NCBI GenBank assembly: GCA_050692915.1
Contig: JBOGVU010000052.1
Location: 1 to 18,067 of the forward strand
Direction of reading: 5' to 3'
From: CALAEC01 sp050692915
GTDB lineage: Bacteria > Actinomycetota > UBA4738 > CALAEC01
DNA: 18,067 bases
Made by a program: the position numbers and the translations under genes
Shown: positions 12,361 to 18,067 of the stretch, piece by piece
Numbering within the stretch: position 1 is the first letter of the stretch
Layout of the letters: each line of letters opens with the position of its first letter
The notes under the pieces: generated by a model
The model's database searches: none
What the model saw: the letters and a program-made list of their open reading frames with translations, nothing else
What the model was told of the DNA's origin: nothing

Positions 12361-13515
12361 GTGGGGCCCGCCCTGAACGCCCCCGCGGACCGTGAACGGA
12401 TCCGAACGCTCGCCGGGTGGGACACCGGCGGGCTGCCCGTGACGACCCTGTACCTCGATGTCGACGGGCGCCACCGCCCCCGGCGGCGGGACTACGTCCG
12501 CCGGGCCGACGATCTGGTGGCCACGGCCCGCGACGAGGTCCGCCGGCTGGGACAGGACGCGCACCGCTCGGCGTCCGGCGACGCCAAGCGGATCCGCTCC
12601 TTCGTCAGCGACGGGCTCGACCGGAGGGGATCGGTGCGAGGGCTGGCCCTGTTCTCGTGCTCGAAGGCGGGCCTGTGGGAGGCCGTCGAGCTGTCCCATC
12701 CGATCCGCGACGGGGTGAGAGTGGGGGCCCGTCCCCACCTGCTTCCCCTGGAGGCCCTCCTGGAGATGGCCGAGACGTTCTGCACCATGCTGGTGGATCG
12801 GGAGCGAGCCAGGATCTTCATGAGCTCGCTCGGCGAGATCGAGGAGGTCAGCAGGCTCCTGGACGACGTCCCGGGCCGGCACGACCAGGGTGGATGGGCC
12901 CAGGCCAGGCTCCAGCGGCACATCGAGGATCACGTCCAGCGGCACCTGAAGCACGTCGCCGACACCCTCCTCCGGATCCAGCGGCGCCGGGCGTTCGACC
13001 ACCTCGTCCTGGCCGGGCCCGAGGAGGCCGTGGCTGCGCTCGAGCGGGACCTGCACGACTACGCCCGGCGGAGGATCCTCGCCCGGGTCTCGCTCCCGAT
13101 GACGGCGTCGGCCGACGACGTGCTGGACAGGATCATGCACCTCGAGGTCGAGCTGGAGGCCCACCGGGAAAGCGAGGCCGTGAGGCGGCTCCTGTCGGAA
13201 GACGCCTCCGGGACGGGTCGGGCCGTGACCGGCATGGGGGGGACGCTGTCGGCCCTGGAGGCGAACCGAGCTGAGGTCCTGGTGCTGGCCGAGCAGCTGC
13301 GGGCCGGGGGCGTCCGCTGCGAGCGGTGCGGCCACCTGGCGACGGCGGGGCCCGATCGCCCGTGTGCGTCGTGCGGCGGTTCCGTGGTCGAGGTGCCCGA
13401 TCTGGTGGAGGAGGCCGTGGAGCTGGCGCTCCGCCAGCGCAGCCGGGTGGAGACCGTGGCCGACGGCGACCCGCTGGCCGAGGTTGGGGGCGTGGGGGCC
13501 CTTCTCCGGTTCTAG
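12361..13515 (+). CDS. baeRF family protein (bacterial eRF1/Vms1-like)
   Basis: A 384-residue relative of archaeo-eukaryotic release factor eRF1, of the bacterial group named baeRF. The middle domain has QGGWAQARLQRH, where GGWAQ (177-181) occupies the place of the GGQ/GSQ loop that hydrolyses peptidyl-tRNA in eRF1 and Vms1. The C-terminal L7Ae-like domain (ALEANRAEVLVLAEQL) carries a zinc mini-domain, C320-x2-C323 and C335-x2-C338, as in archaeal aRF1. The N-terminal domain lacks the stop-codon-reading NIKS motif, so ribosome rescue or another tRNA/ribosome-linked hydrolysis is likelier than termination; this is inference. GTG 12361 lies 7 bp after the upstream stop without a clear Shine-Dalgarno site, so translation is probably coupled. 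Confidence 0.82.
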   Translation: MGPALNAPADRERIRTLAGWDTGGLPVTTLYLDVDGRHRPRRRDYVRRADDLVATARDEVRRLGQDAHRSASGDAKRIRSFVSDGLDRRGSVRGLALFSCSKAGLWEAVELSHPIRDGVRVGARPHLLPLEALLEMAETFCTMLVDRERARIFMSSLGEIEEVSRLLDDVPGRHDQGGWAQARLQRHIEDHVQRHLKHVADTLLRIQRRRAFDHLVLAGPEEAVAALERDLHDYARRRILARVSLPMTASADDVLDRIMHLEVELEAHRESEAVRRLLSEDASGTGRAVTGMGGTLSALEANRAEVLVLAEQLRAGGVRCERCGHLATAGPDRPCASCGGSVVEVPDLVEEAVELALRQRSRVETVADGDPLAEVGGVGALLRF

Positions 13516-13519
13516 GCGC

Positions 13520-14455
13520 GTGCGATCGGCCATCGGAATCGACGTCGGGGGAACGAAGGTCGCCGGCCTGCGCCTGGCCGAGGACGGGGCGGTGCTCGAC
13601 CGGACGGAGCGGCCGACGCCCGCGGACGACGTGTCGGCCACCGTTGAAACGGTTTCCGAGCTGGCCGCCGAGCTCGCCGCGGCGGGCGGCGAGGCCCTCG
13701 GCGTGGGGGCCGCTGGGATGGTCGACTTCGACGCGGGGGTGCTCCGCTACGCTCCGAACCTGGCCTGGAGAGAGATCCCCCTCCGAGACCTGCTCTCCGA
13801 GCGGACTGGGCTCCCTTGCGTGGTGGACAACGACGCGAACGTAGCGGCATGGGGTGAGTACCGGTTCGGGGCCGCCAGGGGCTACCGGCACGTGCTGGTG
13901 GTGACGGTGGGGACCGGGATCGGCGGGGGCATCGTGGCCGACGGCGAGCTCTTCCGGGGAGCCCACGGCTTCGCCGCGGAGATCGGCCACATCATCGTGG
14001 AGCCGGACGGGCCGTTGTGCGGGTGTGGCAACCGCGGTTGCTGGGAGCAGGTCGCCAGCGGCCGGGCCCTCGACCGGCTGGCCCGAGCCGAGGTCGAGCA
14101 GGACCCCGCCGGCCGGATCGCGGCGCTGGCCGCGGGCGCCGAGGCCTCCGGCCGCCACGTGTCCGAGGCCGCCCGCGGGGGGGACCACCCGGCCACGGCG
14201 ATCTTCGCGGCCGTGGGGCGCCGTCTGGGCGAGGGGATCGCCGGCCTGGTCAACATCCTCGATCCCGAGGTGGTGATCGTCGGGGGCGGGGTGGCCGAGG
14301 AGGGCGCCGTCCTCCTCGACCCTGCCAGGCACGCGTTCCTGGATGCGGTGGAGGCTTCGGAGCACCGTCCGGAGGTGCCCATCCTGGCCGCGACCCTCGG
14401 GAACGACGCCGGGGCCATCGGCGCGGCGGCGCTGGGGCTGGGCCTGCTGCCGTGA
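13520..14455 (+). CDS. glk: ROK family glucokinase
   Basis: A 311-residue ROK sugar kinase, most likely glucokinase (ATP-dependent phosphorylation of glucose at C6). It has the phosphate-binding loop IDVGGTKVAG (7-16), catalytic Asp105 in VDNDANVAAWGE, TVGTGIGGGI, and the ROK zinc site: His157 in EIGHIIVE plus Cys167, Cys169 and Cys174 in CGCGNRGCWEQ. VNILDPEVVIVGGGV is present near the C-terminus. No N-terminal helix-turn-helix, so it is an enzyme, not a NagC/XylR-type regulator. In Streptomyces the ROK glucokinase also acts in carbon catabolite repression. GTG 13520 lies 4 bp after the baeRF stop, and its TGA overlaps the next GTG, so it is embedded in the ArsA operon. Specificity for glucose is inferred. 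Confidence 0.9.
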   Translation: MRSAIGIDVGGTKVAGLRLAEDGAVLDRTERPTPADDVSATVETVSELAAELAAAGGEALGVGAAGMVDFDAGVLRYAPNLAWREIPLRDLLSERTGLPCVVDNDANVAAWGEYRFGAARGYRHVLVVTVGTGIGGGIVADGELFRGAHGFAAEIGHIIVEPDGPLCGCGNRGCWEQVASGRALDRLARAEVEQDPAGRIAALAAGAEASGRHVSEAARGGDHPATAIFAAVGRRLGEGIAGLVNILDPEVVIVGGGVAEEGAVLLDPARHAFLDAVEASEHRPEVPILAATLGNDAGAIGAAALGLGLLP

Positions 14456-15342
14456 AGGTCGGGGTGGTCCTTCCCCTGTTCTCGGGGGATCCGGCGAAGG
14501 TGGTCGCCGCGGCGGTTGAGGCGGAGGCCCTAGGCTTCGACGGGGTGTTCGCGTTCGACCACTTCTTCCCCCCCGGCGGCGCGTCGGACCGCCCGGCGCT
14601 GGAGGCCTTCGCCACGCTGGGGGCGGTGGCCGCGGCCACAGAGCGTGTCCGGATCGGCACACTGGTGGCCCGGGCGTCGCTCCGGCCGGTCGGGCTACTG
14701 GCGAAGTCCGCGTCGTGGCTCGACGCCGCCTCCGGGGGGCGGCTGATCCTGGGGATCGGCACCGGCGACCCCATCGACCGCCCCGAGCACGAGGCCTACG
14801 GGATCCCCATGCTGGACAAGGCGGAGCGGAGGGTCCACCTGGAGGAGACCGTCTCCGCGCTCAAGGCGCTGTTCGAGGGCCGGACGTACCCCGGCGGCCG
14901 GATGGTCCCGGAGCTCCTCGGTCCGCTGCGCCCCCCGCCGGCCCGTCCCGGCGGACCGCCGGTGTGGATCGGCGGACAGGCGGACCCGGTGATCCGGCTC
15001 GCCGCCCGGGGCGCCGACGGGTGGAACGGCTGGGGGATGGAGCCCGACGCCTTCGGGAAGCGCGTGGAGATGCTTCGCGCGGAGGCAGGCCCCCGCGAGG
15101 TCGAGGCCACCTGGGCCGGGATCGCGCTCGTGGGGGCCGACGCCGCCGAGCTGGAGGTCCTGGTGGAGCGCAGGCGGGCCAGGGGGCTGGACGACGACGC
15201 CTGGACGGGGACCGCCGAGGACCTGGTCCGGCTGGTCGGGGCGCTGGAGGCCGCCGGGGCCACCTGGACGATCATGGTCCTGGCGGGGCCGGCCGATCGC
15301 CGGGCCCTGGTGGCGGATCGGGTCCTGACGGCGCTCCCGTAG
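14452..15342 (+). CDS. LLM class F420-dependent oxidoreductase
   Basis: A 296-residue luciferase-like monooxygenase-fold (TIM barrel) protein of the type that uses coenzyme F420. It begins VKVGVVLPLFSGDPAKVVAAAVEAEALGFDGVFAFDHFF and has TERVRIGTLVARASLRP, GRLILGIGTGDP, GGPPVWIGGQADPVIRLAARGADGWNGWG and a C-terminal TGTAEDLVRLVGALEAAG, all typical of this group. Substrate unknown. F420 use is inferred from family resemblance and from the actinobacterial setting; an FMN-dependent enzyme is possible. GTG 14452 overlaps the glucokinase stop (GTGA). Last gene of the operon; 84 bp separate it from the next unit. Confidence 0.88.
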   Translation: MKVGVVLPLFSGDPAKVVAAAVEAEALGFDGVFAFDHFFPPGGASDRPALEAFATLGAVAAATERVRIGTLVARASLRPVGLLAKSASWLDAASGGRLILGIGTGDPIDRPEHEAYGIPMLDKAERRVHLEETVSALKALFEGRTYPGGRMVPELLGPLRPPPARPGGPPVWIGGQADPVIRLAARGADGWNGWGMEPDAFGKRVEMLRAEAGPREVEATWAGIALVGADAAELEVLVERRRARGLDDDAWTGTAEDLVRLVGALEAAGATWTIMVLAGPADRRALVADRVLTALP

Positions 15343-15372
15343 GTCGCCTCGCCCGGGGGCGCGGCGGGCGGA

Positions 15373-15378
15373 TATCCT
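15373..15378 (+). promoter_or_regulatory. -10 element of the cPGS-like / carbamate kinase operon
   Basis: TATCCT lies 48 nt before GTG 15427. Transcription should begin near 15385, giving a GC-rich leader of about 42 nt with GAGGAGGAA just before the start. This unit is therefore leadered, unlike most in the window. Confidence 0.5.
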
Positions 15379-15426
15379 GGGCCGGGCCCGCCCGCGGCCC
15401 ACCGACCCCTCGACGAGGAGGAACGC

Positions 15427-16737
15427 GTGAAGAAGGTGCTGATCATGGGCGCCGCCGGGCGCGACTTCCACAACTTCAACCTGGTCTATCGAGACGATCC
15501 GGAAACGGAGGTGGTGGCGTTCACCGCCACCCAGATCCCGGGGATCGAGGGCCGGAGGTACCCGACCGAGCTGGCCGGCCCCCGCTATCCCGACGGCATC
15601 GAGATCCATCCCGAGGAAGAGCTCACCTCGCTGGTCCGCGAGCGCGGCGTCGACGAGGTCGTGTTCGCCTACTCCGATGTGGCCCACGAGCTCGTGATGC
15701 ACCGGGCCAGCCAGGCCCTGGCGGCCGGGGCCAGCTTCGTCCTCCTGGGGCCGGAGGCCACCATGCTGTCCTCGACGAAGCCGGTGGTCGCCGTGTGCGC
15801 CGTACGCACCGGAGCGGGGAAGAGCCAGACCACCCGTGCCGTGGTCCGGGCGCTCTGGGGGCAGGGACAAACGCCGGTCGTGGTCCGACACCCCATGCCA
15901 TACGGGGACATCGCCGCTCAGCGCGTCCAGCGGTTCGCCTCCTACGAAGACCTCGAGGAGGCCGACGCCACCGTCGAGGAGCGCGAGGAGTACGAGGCCC
16001 ACTTGGCCGTCGGGACCGTGGTCTACGCTGGGGTGGACTACGAGGAGATCCTGAAGGCCGCCCAGGCGGAGGCGGACGTAGTGCTCTGGGACGGAGGGAA
16101 CAACGACCTTCCCTTCTTCCGGCCCAACGTGCACATCGTGGTGGCCGATCCCCATCGCCCCGGGCACGAGACCAGATACCACCCCGGCGAGGCGAACCTG
16201 CGGATGGCCGACGTCGTGGTGATCAACAAGGTCGACACAGCGGAGCCCGACAACGTCGACCGGGTCGAGGCCACCGCCCGGGAGCTGAACCCGGGCGCCG
16301 TGATCATCCGCGCGGAGAGCCCGGTGACGGTGGACGACCCCTCCGCCGTCGAGGGCAAGCGGGTCCTGGTGATCGAGGACGGCCCCACGCTCTCCCACGG
16401 CGAGATGACCTACGGGGCGGGGGTGGTGGCGGCCAGGGCACACGGGGCCGCCGAGATCGTGGACCCCAGGCCGTACGTGGTCGGTTCGCTGGAGGGGATC
16501 TACGAGAAGTACCCGGTGGGCCCGGTCCTCCCCGCCATGGGGTACTCGGACGAGCAGATCGACGAGCTGGAGCGGACCATCGACGCGGCGCCCGTGGACG
16601 TGGTGGTGATCGCCACGCCCGTTGACCTGGCCAAGGTGGCCGACATCCGCAAGCCTTCCGTGCGGGTCCGGTACGAGCTGGCCGAGGTCGAGGGGTTCCC
16701 CACGATCGCCGAGGTGCTGGCGGAGCGGATCGGGTAG
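15427..16737 (+). CDS. Cyclic 2,3-diphosphoglycerate synthetase-like P-loop NTPase
   Basis: A 436-residue protein resembling cyclic 2,3-diphosphoglycerate synthetase (cPGS), the archaeal enzyme that closes a phosphoanhydride ring using ATP. A Rossmann-like N-terminus (KKVLIMGAAGRDFHNF, residues 2-17) is followed by a P-loop RTGAGKSQTTR (127-137), DGGNND (222-227) in a Walker B-like position and NKVD (267-270), which resembles a GTPase G4 motif. Cyclic 2,3-DPG is a methanogen solute, so a bacterial homolog may make a different product; substrate and nucleotide preference are open. GTG 15427 has a good Shine-Dalgarno site (GAGGAGG). Carbamate kinase starts 2 bp after its stop, suggesting tight co-expression. 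Confidence 0.82.
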   Translation: MKKVLIMGAAGRDFHNFNLVYRDDPETEVVAFTATQIPGIEGRRYPTELAGPRYPDGIEIHPEEELTSLVRERGVDEVVFAYSDVAHELVMHRASQALAAGASFVLLGPEATMLSSTKPVVAVCAVRTGAGKSQTTRAVVRALWGQGQTPVVVRHPMPYGDIAAQRVQRFASYEDLEEADATVEEREEYEAHLAVGTVVYAGVDYEEILKAAQAEADVVLWDGGNNDLPFFRPNVHIVVADPHRPGHETRYHPGEANLRMADVVVINKVDTAEPDNVDRVEATARELNPGAVIIRAESPVTVDDPSAVEGKRVLVIEDGPTLSHGEMTYGAGVVAARAHGAAEIVDPRPYVVGSLEGIYEKYPVGPVLPAMGYSDEQIDELERTIDAAPVDVVVIATPVDLAKVADIRKPSVRVRYELAEVEGFPTIAEVLAERIG

Positions 16738-16739
16738 CG

Positions 16740-17681
16740 ATGCCTCGCGTGGTCATGGCCCTCGGCGGAAACGCGCTCCTGCGTCGCGGCGACGAGGACT
16801 CCGCCGAGGTGATGCGGAAGAACGCCCGCATGGCCGCCGAGCGGGTGGCCGACGTGGCCTCGCTCGGCTGGGAGGTCGTGGTCACCCACGGCAACGGGCC
16901 GCAGGTCGGACGGATCCTCCTCCAGAACGAGGCAGCCAGGGACTGGGTGCATCCGATGCCGCTCGACGTGTGCGGCGCCGAGAGCCAGGGGCAGATCGGA
17001 TACCTGCTCCAGGTCACCATCGGCGACGTGTTCTACGAGCGGGGGATGGAGCGCCCGGTGGCCACCGTGATCACCTTCACGCGGGTCCGCGCGGACGACC
17101 CCGCGTTCCAGGAGCCCACGAAACCGATCGGTCCCCACTACGACGAGGCCGAGGCCTCGCGGCTGGCTGCCGAGCGTGGGTGGAAGGTGGCCCCCGACCC
17201 CGAGGGGCACTGGAGACGGGTGGTCCCCTCGCCCAAGCCGTACTCGATCGTGGAGGCGCCGGTGATCCGCCGGCTTGCCGAGGCCGGCACGATCGTGATC
17301 GGCTGCGGCGGCGGAGGGGTTCCGGTGATCGAGGAAGGACCCCGCCTGGTGGGCGTGGAGGCGGTGGTGGACAAGGACCTGGCCTCCTCGATCCTGGCCC
17401 GGGACGTCGAGGCCGAGGTGCTGCTGATCGCCACCGACGTGGACGGGATCTACGAGGGGTTCGGCACGCTGGAGCAGCGCCTCCTCGACCGAATGACCCC
17501 CGAGGAGGCCCTCCGGGGCGTCGAGGATGGCACGTTCCCGGCCGGCTCCATGGGGCCCAAGGTGGAGGCAGCGGCCTCGTTCGTGGCCGCCGGTGGGGAG
17601 CGCGCGGTGATCTGCGCCCTGGACGACGCTCCCGAGTCGCTCCGAGGCGAGGCCGGCACCACCATCGCCCGACCCGGGTAG
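16740..17681 (+). CDS. arcC: Carbamate kinase
   Basis: A 313-residue amino-acid-kinase-fold enzyme that transfers phosphate between carbamoyl phosphate and ADP, usually making ATP. Motifs: ALGGNALLRRG (7-17), THGNGPQVG with His50, Lys128 in PTKPIGPHY, CGGGGVPV from Cys189, DKDLASSILA with Asp211-Lys212-Asp213, and TDVDGIYEGFG. Length is normal and the protein looks intact. The ATG lies 2 bp after the stop of the cPGS-like gene, so the two are translationally coupled. No arginine deiminase, ornithine or oxamate carbamoyltransferase lies in the window, so the source of carbamoyl phosphate is not evident. Its TAG stop forms part of the next gene's -10 box. Confidence 0.95.
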   Translation: MPRVVMALGGNALLRRGDEDSAEVMRKNARMAAERVADVASLGWEVVVTHGNGPQVGRILLQNEAARDWVHPMPLDVCGAESQGQIGYLLQVTIGDVFYERGMERPVATVITFTRVRADDPAFQEPTKPIGPHYDEAEASRLAAERGWKVAPDPEGHWRRVVPSPKPYSIVEAPVIRRLAEAGTIVIGCGGGGVPVIEEGPRLVGVEAVVDKDLASSILARDVEAEVLLIATDVDGIYEGFGTLEQRLLDRMTPEEALRGVEDGTFPAGSMGPKVEAAASFVAAGGERAVICALDDAPESLRGEAGTTIARPG

Positions 17682-17684
17682 GCT
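17679..17684 (+). promoter_or_regulatory. -10 element of the EEP-family gene, overlapping the arcC stop
   Basis: TAGGCT begins with the TAG stop codon of carbamate kinase and ends 9 nt before ATG 17694, predicting a leaderless or nearly leaderless transcript. Confidence 0.5.
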
Positions 17685-17693
17685 CCCGCAGCG

Positions 17694-18067
17694 ATGCGGC
17701 TGCGGGTGATGGTGTGGAACGTGCACGGTTTCCGGGCCGGTCCCAAGCAGATCGCTGCGGCGGTCTCCGAGGCCGCGCCGGACCTCCTGCTCCTCAACGA
17801 GACGCGGTACCTGGGTGTCCACCTCCGACGGTTCGCTCGGAGAGGTGGCCTGGAAGGGGCCTCCGGCACAGGTCTGTGGCGACCCATCCCAAACGCAGTG
17901 CTGGCCCGCCGTCCGTGGCGGGTGGTGGACGCGGGGAAGGTCACGTTCCGGCGATCGCGGAAGACGCTGCGACGCGGGGTCCTCCTGACGATCGTGGGTC
18001 GGGCGGGGGTCCGGGTCTCTGCCGCCTCCGTTCATCTGGGGCTATCCGGCGAGGACCGGGCCGAGCA
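17694..18067 (+). CDS. Endonuclease/exonuclease/phosphatase (EEP) family protein, 3'-truncated
   Basis: The first 124 residues of a protein cut by the window edge. RVMVWNVHGFRAG (residues 4-16) with the conserved Asn9, and DLLLLNET with the metal-binding-type Glu38, are the opening motifs of the EEP superfamily (exonuclease III, DNase I, phosphatases). A later SAASVHLGLSGEDRAE stretch matches the family's core strand with a His and the following charged residues. No signal peptide. ATG 17694 is chosen because it precedes the first motif directly and lies 9 nt after a TAGGCT -10 box. The C-terminal catalytic Asp/His motifs lie beyond the window, so DNA, RNA or lipid phosphate as substrate cannot be decided. 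Confidence 0.8.
   Translation, partial: MRLRVMVWNVHGFRAGPKQIAAAVSEAAPDLLLLNETRYLGVHLRRFARRGGLEGASGTGLWRPIPNAVLARRPWRVVDAGKVTFRRSRKTLRRGVLLTIVGRAGVRVSAASVHLGLSGEDRAE

Noticed and set aside
15350..15361. CGCCC-GG-GGGCG inverted repeat after the oxidoreductase gene, as a terminator
   Set aside because: The loop would be only 2 nt and no U-tract follows; such repeats are common by chance at this GC content, and it lies just upstream of the next -10 box.
17821..17852. Imperfect inverted repeat (CCACCTCCGA ... TCGGAGAGGTGG)
   Set aside because: It lies inside the EEP-family coding region, the arms differ by a 2-nt insertion, and no function is suggested.
14695..18035. Long open frames of about 500-640 codons on both strands (14695-16443 minus, 14715-16625 plus, 16500-18035 minus)
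   Set aside because: They overlap the oxidoreductase, cPGS-like and carbamate kinase genes in other frames, have biased composition and lack recognisable domains. High GC content makes stop codons rare in all frames.
1..18067. Phage, toxin-antitoxin, CRISPR or other defence system
   Set aside because: I saw no repeats, integrases, transposases, nuclease/immunity pairs or sharp composition change. The nuclease fusion looks like a housekeeping SOS repair gene.

Overview
The window comes from a very GC-rich, very compact bacterial chromosome, most likely an actinobacterium (Actinomycetota) outside the best-studied genera. The evidence is the frequent GTG starts, an F420-type luciferase-like oxidoreductase, a DEDD-exonuclease/UvrC-like fusion protein, a mycobacterial/Gram-positive-type LexA box, and a metallophosphoesterase / SRPBCC / ArsA / small Cys protein / ROK-kinase gene order that I recall (unverified) from streptomycetes. 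There are 23 well-supported genes plus the possible tail of one more. No gap exceeds about 100 bp, and I see no RNA genes, mobile elements or CRISPR arrays.

Layout. 1-2739: possible end of an upstream gene, a DUF72 (YecE-like) gene, a convergent VOC-fold gene, a tiny membrane protein and a convergent acetyl-CoA acetyltransferase. 2770-5898: a DEDD exonuclease + GIY-YIG (UvrC/Cho-like) repair nuclease on the minus strand, divergent from a zinc-ribbon protein / CaiB-type CoA-transferase pair; the intergenic region holds a perfect SOS (LexA) palindrome. 5932-8679: a small Cys4 protein, then on the minus strand YgfZ (Fe-S protein maintenance), a BioF2/CelD-type acetyltransferase and a small SAM methyltransferase. 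8733-10852: a tiny single-pass protein, a two-zinc-finger three-helix membrane protein, a metallophosphoesterase and an SRPBCC protein. 10901-15342: an ArsA/Get3 ATPase with a C-terminal alpha-crystallin-like domain, a small CxxxxC protein, a bacterial eRF1/Vms1-like (baeRF) protein, ROK glucokinase and an F420-type oxidoreductase. 15427-17681: a cyclic-2,3-diphosphoglycerate-synthetase-like NTPase with carbamate kinase. 17694-end: a truncated EEP-family nuclease/phosphatase.

Gene expression. Ten first-of-unit genes have a TANNNT -10 hexamer ending 6-9 nt before the start codon, so their transcripts should begin at or next to the initiator codon (leaderless mRNA). Inside operons, genes are joined by GTGA stop/start overlaps or Shine-Dalgarno sites. 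The SOS-controlled nuclease is different: it has a canonical -35, a 17-nt spacer that contains the LexA palindrome, and a leader with a Shine-Dalgarno site.

The most notable items are the SOS operator on the exonuclease/UvrC fusion, the ArsA-crystallin + baeRF + glucokinase operon (a possible link between protein targeting or chaperoning, ribosome rescue and carbon metabolism), the cPGS-like / carbamate kinase pair, and the uniform leaderless promoter pattern. All functional links between neighbouring genes are inference.
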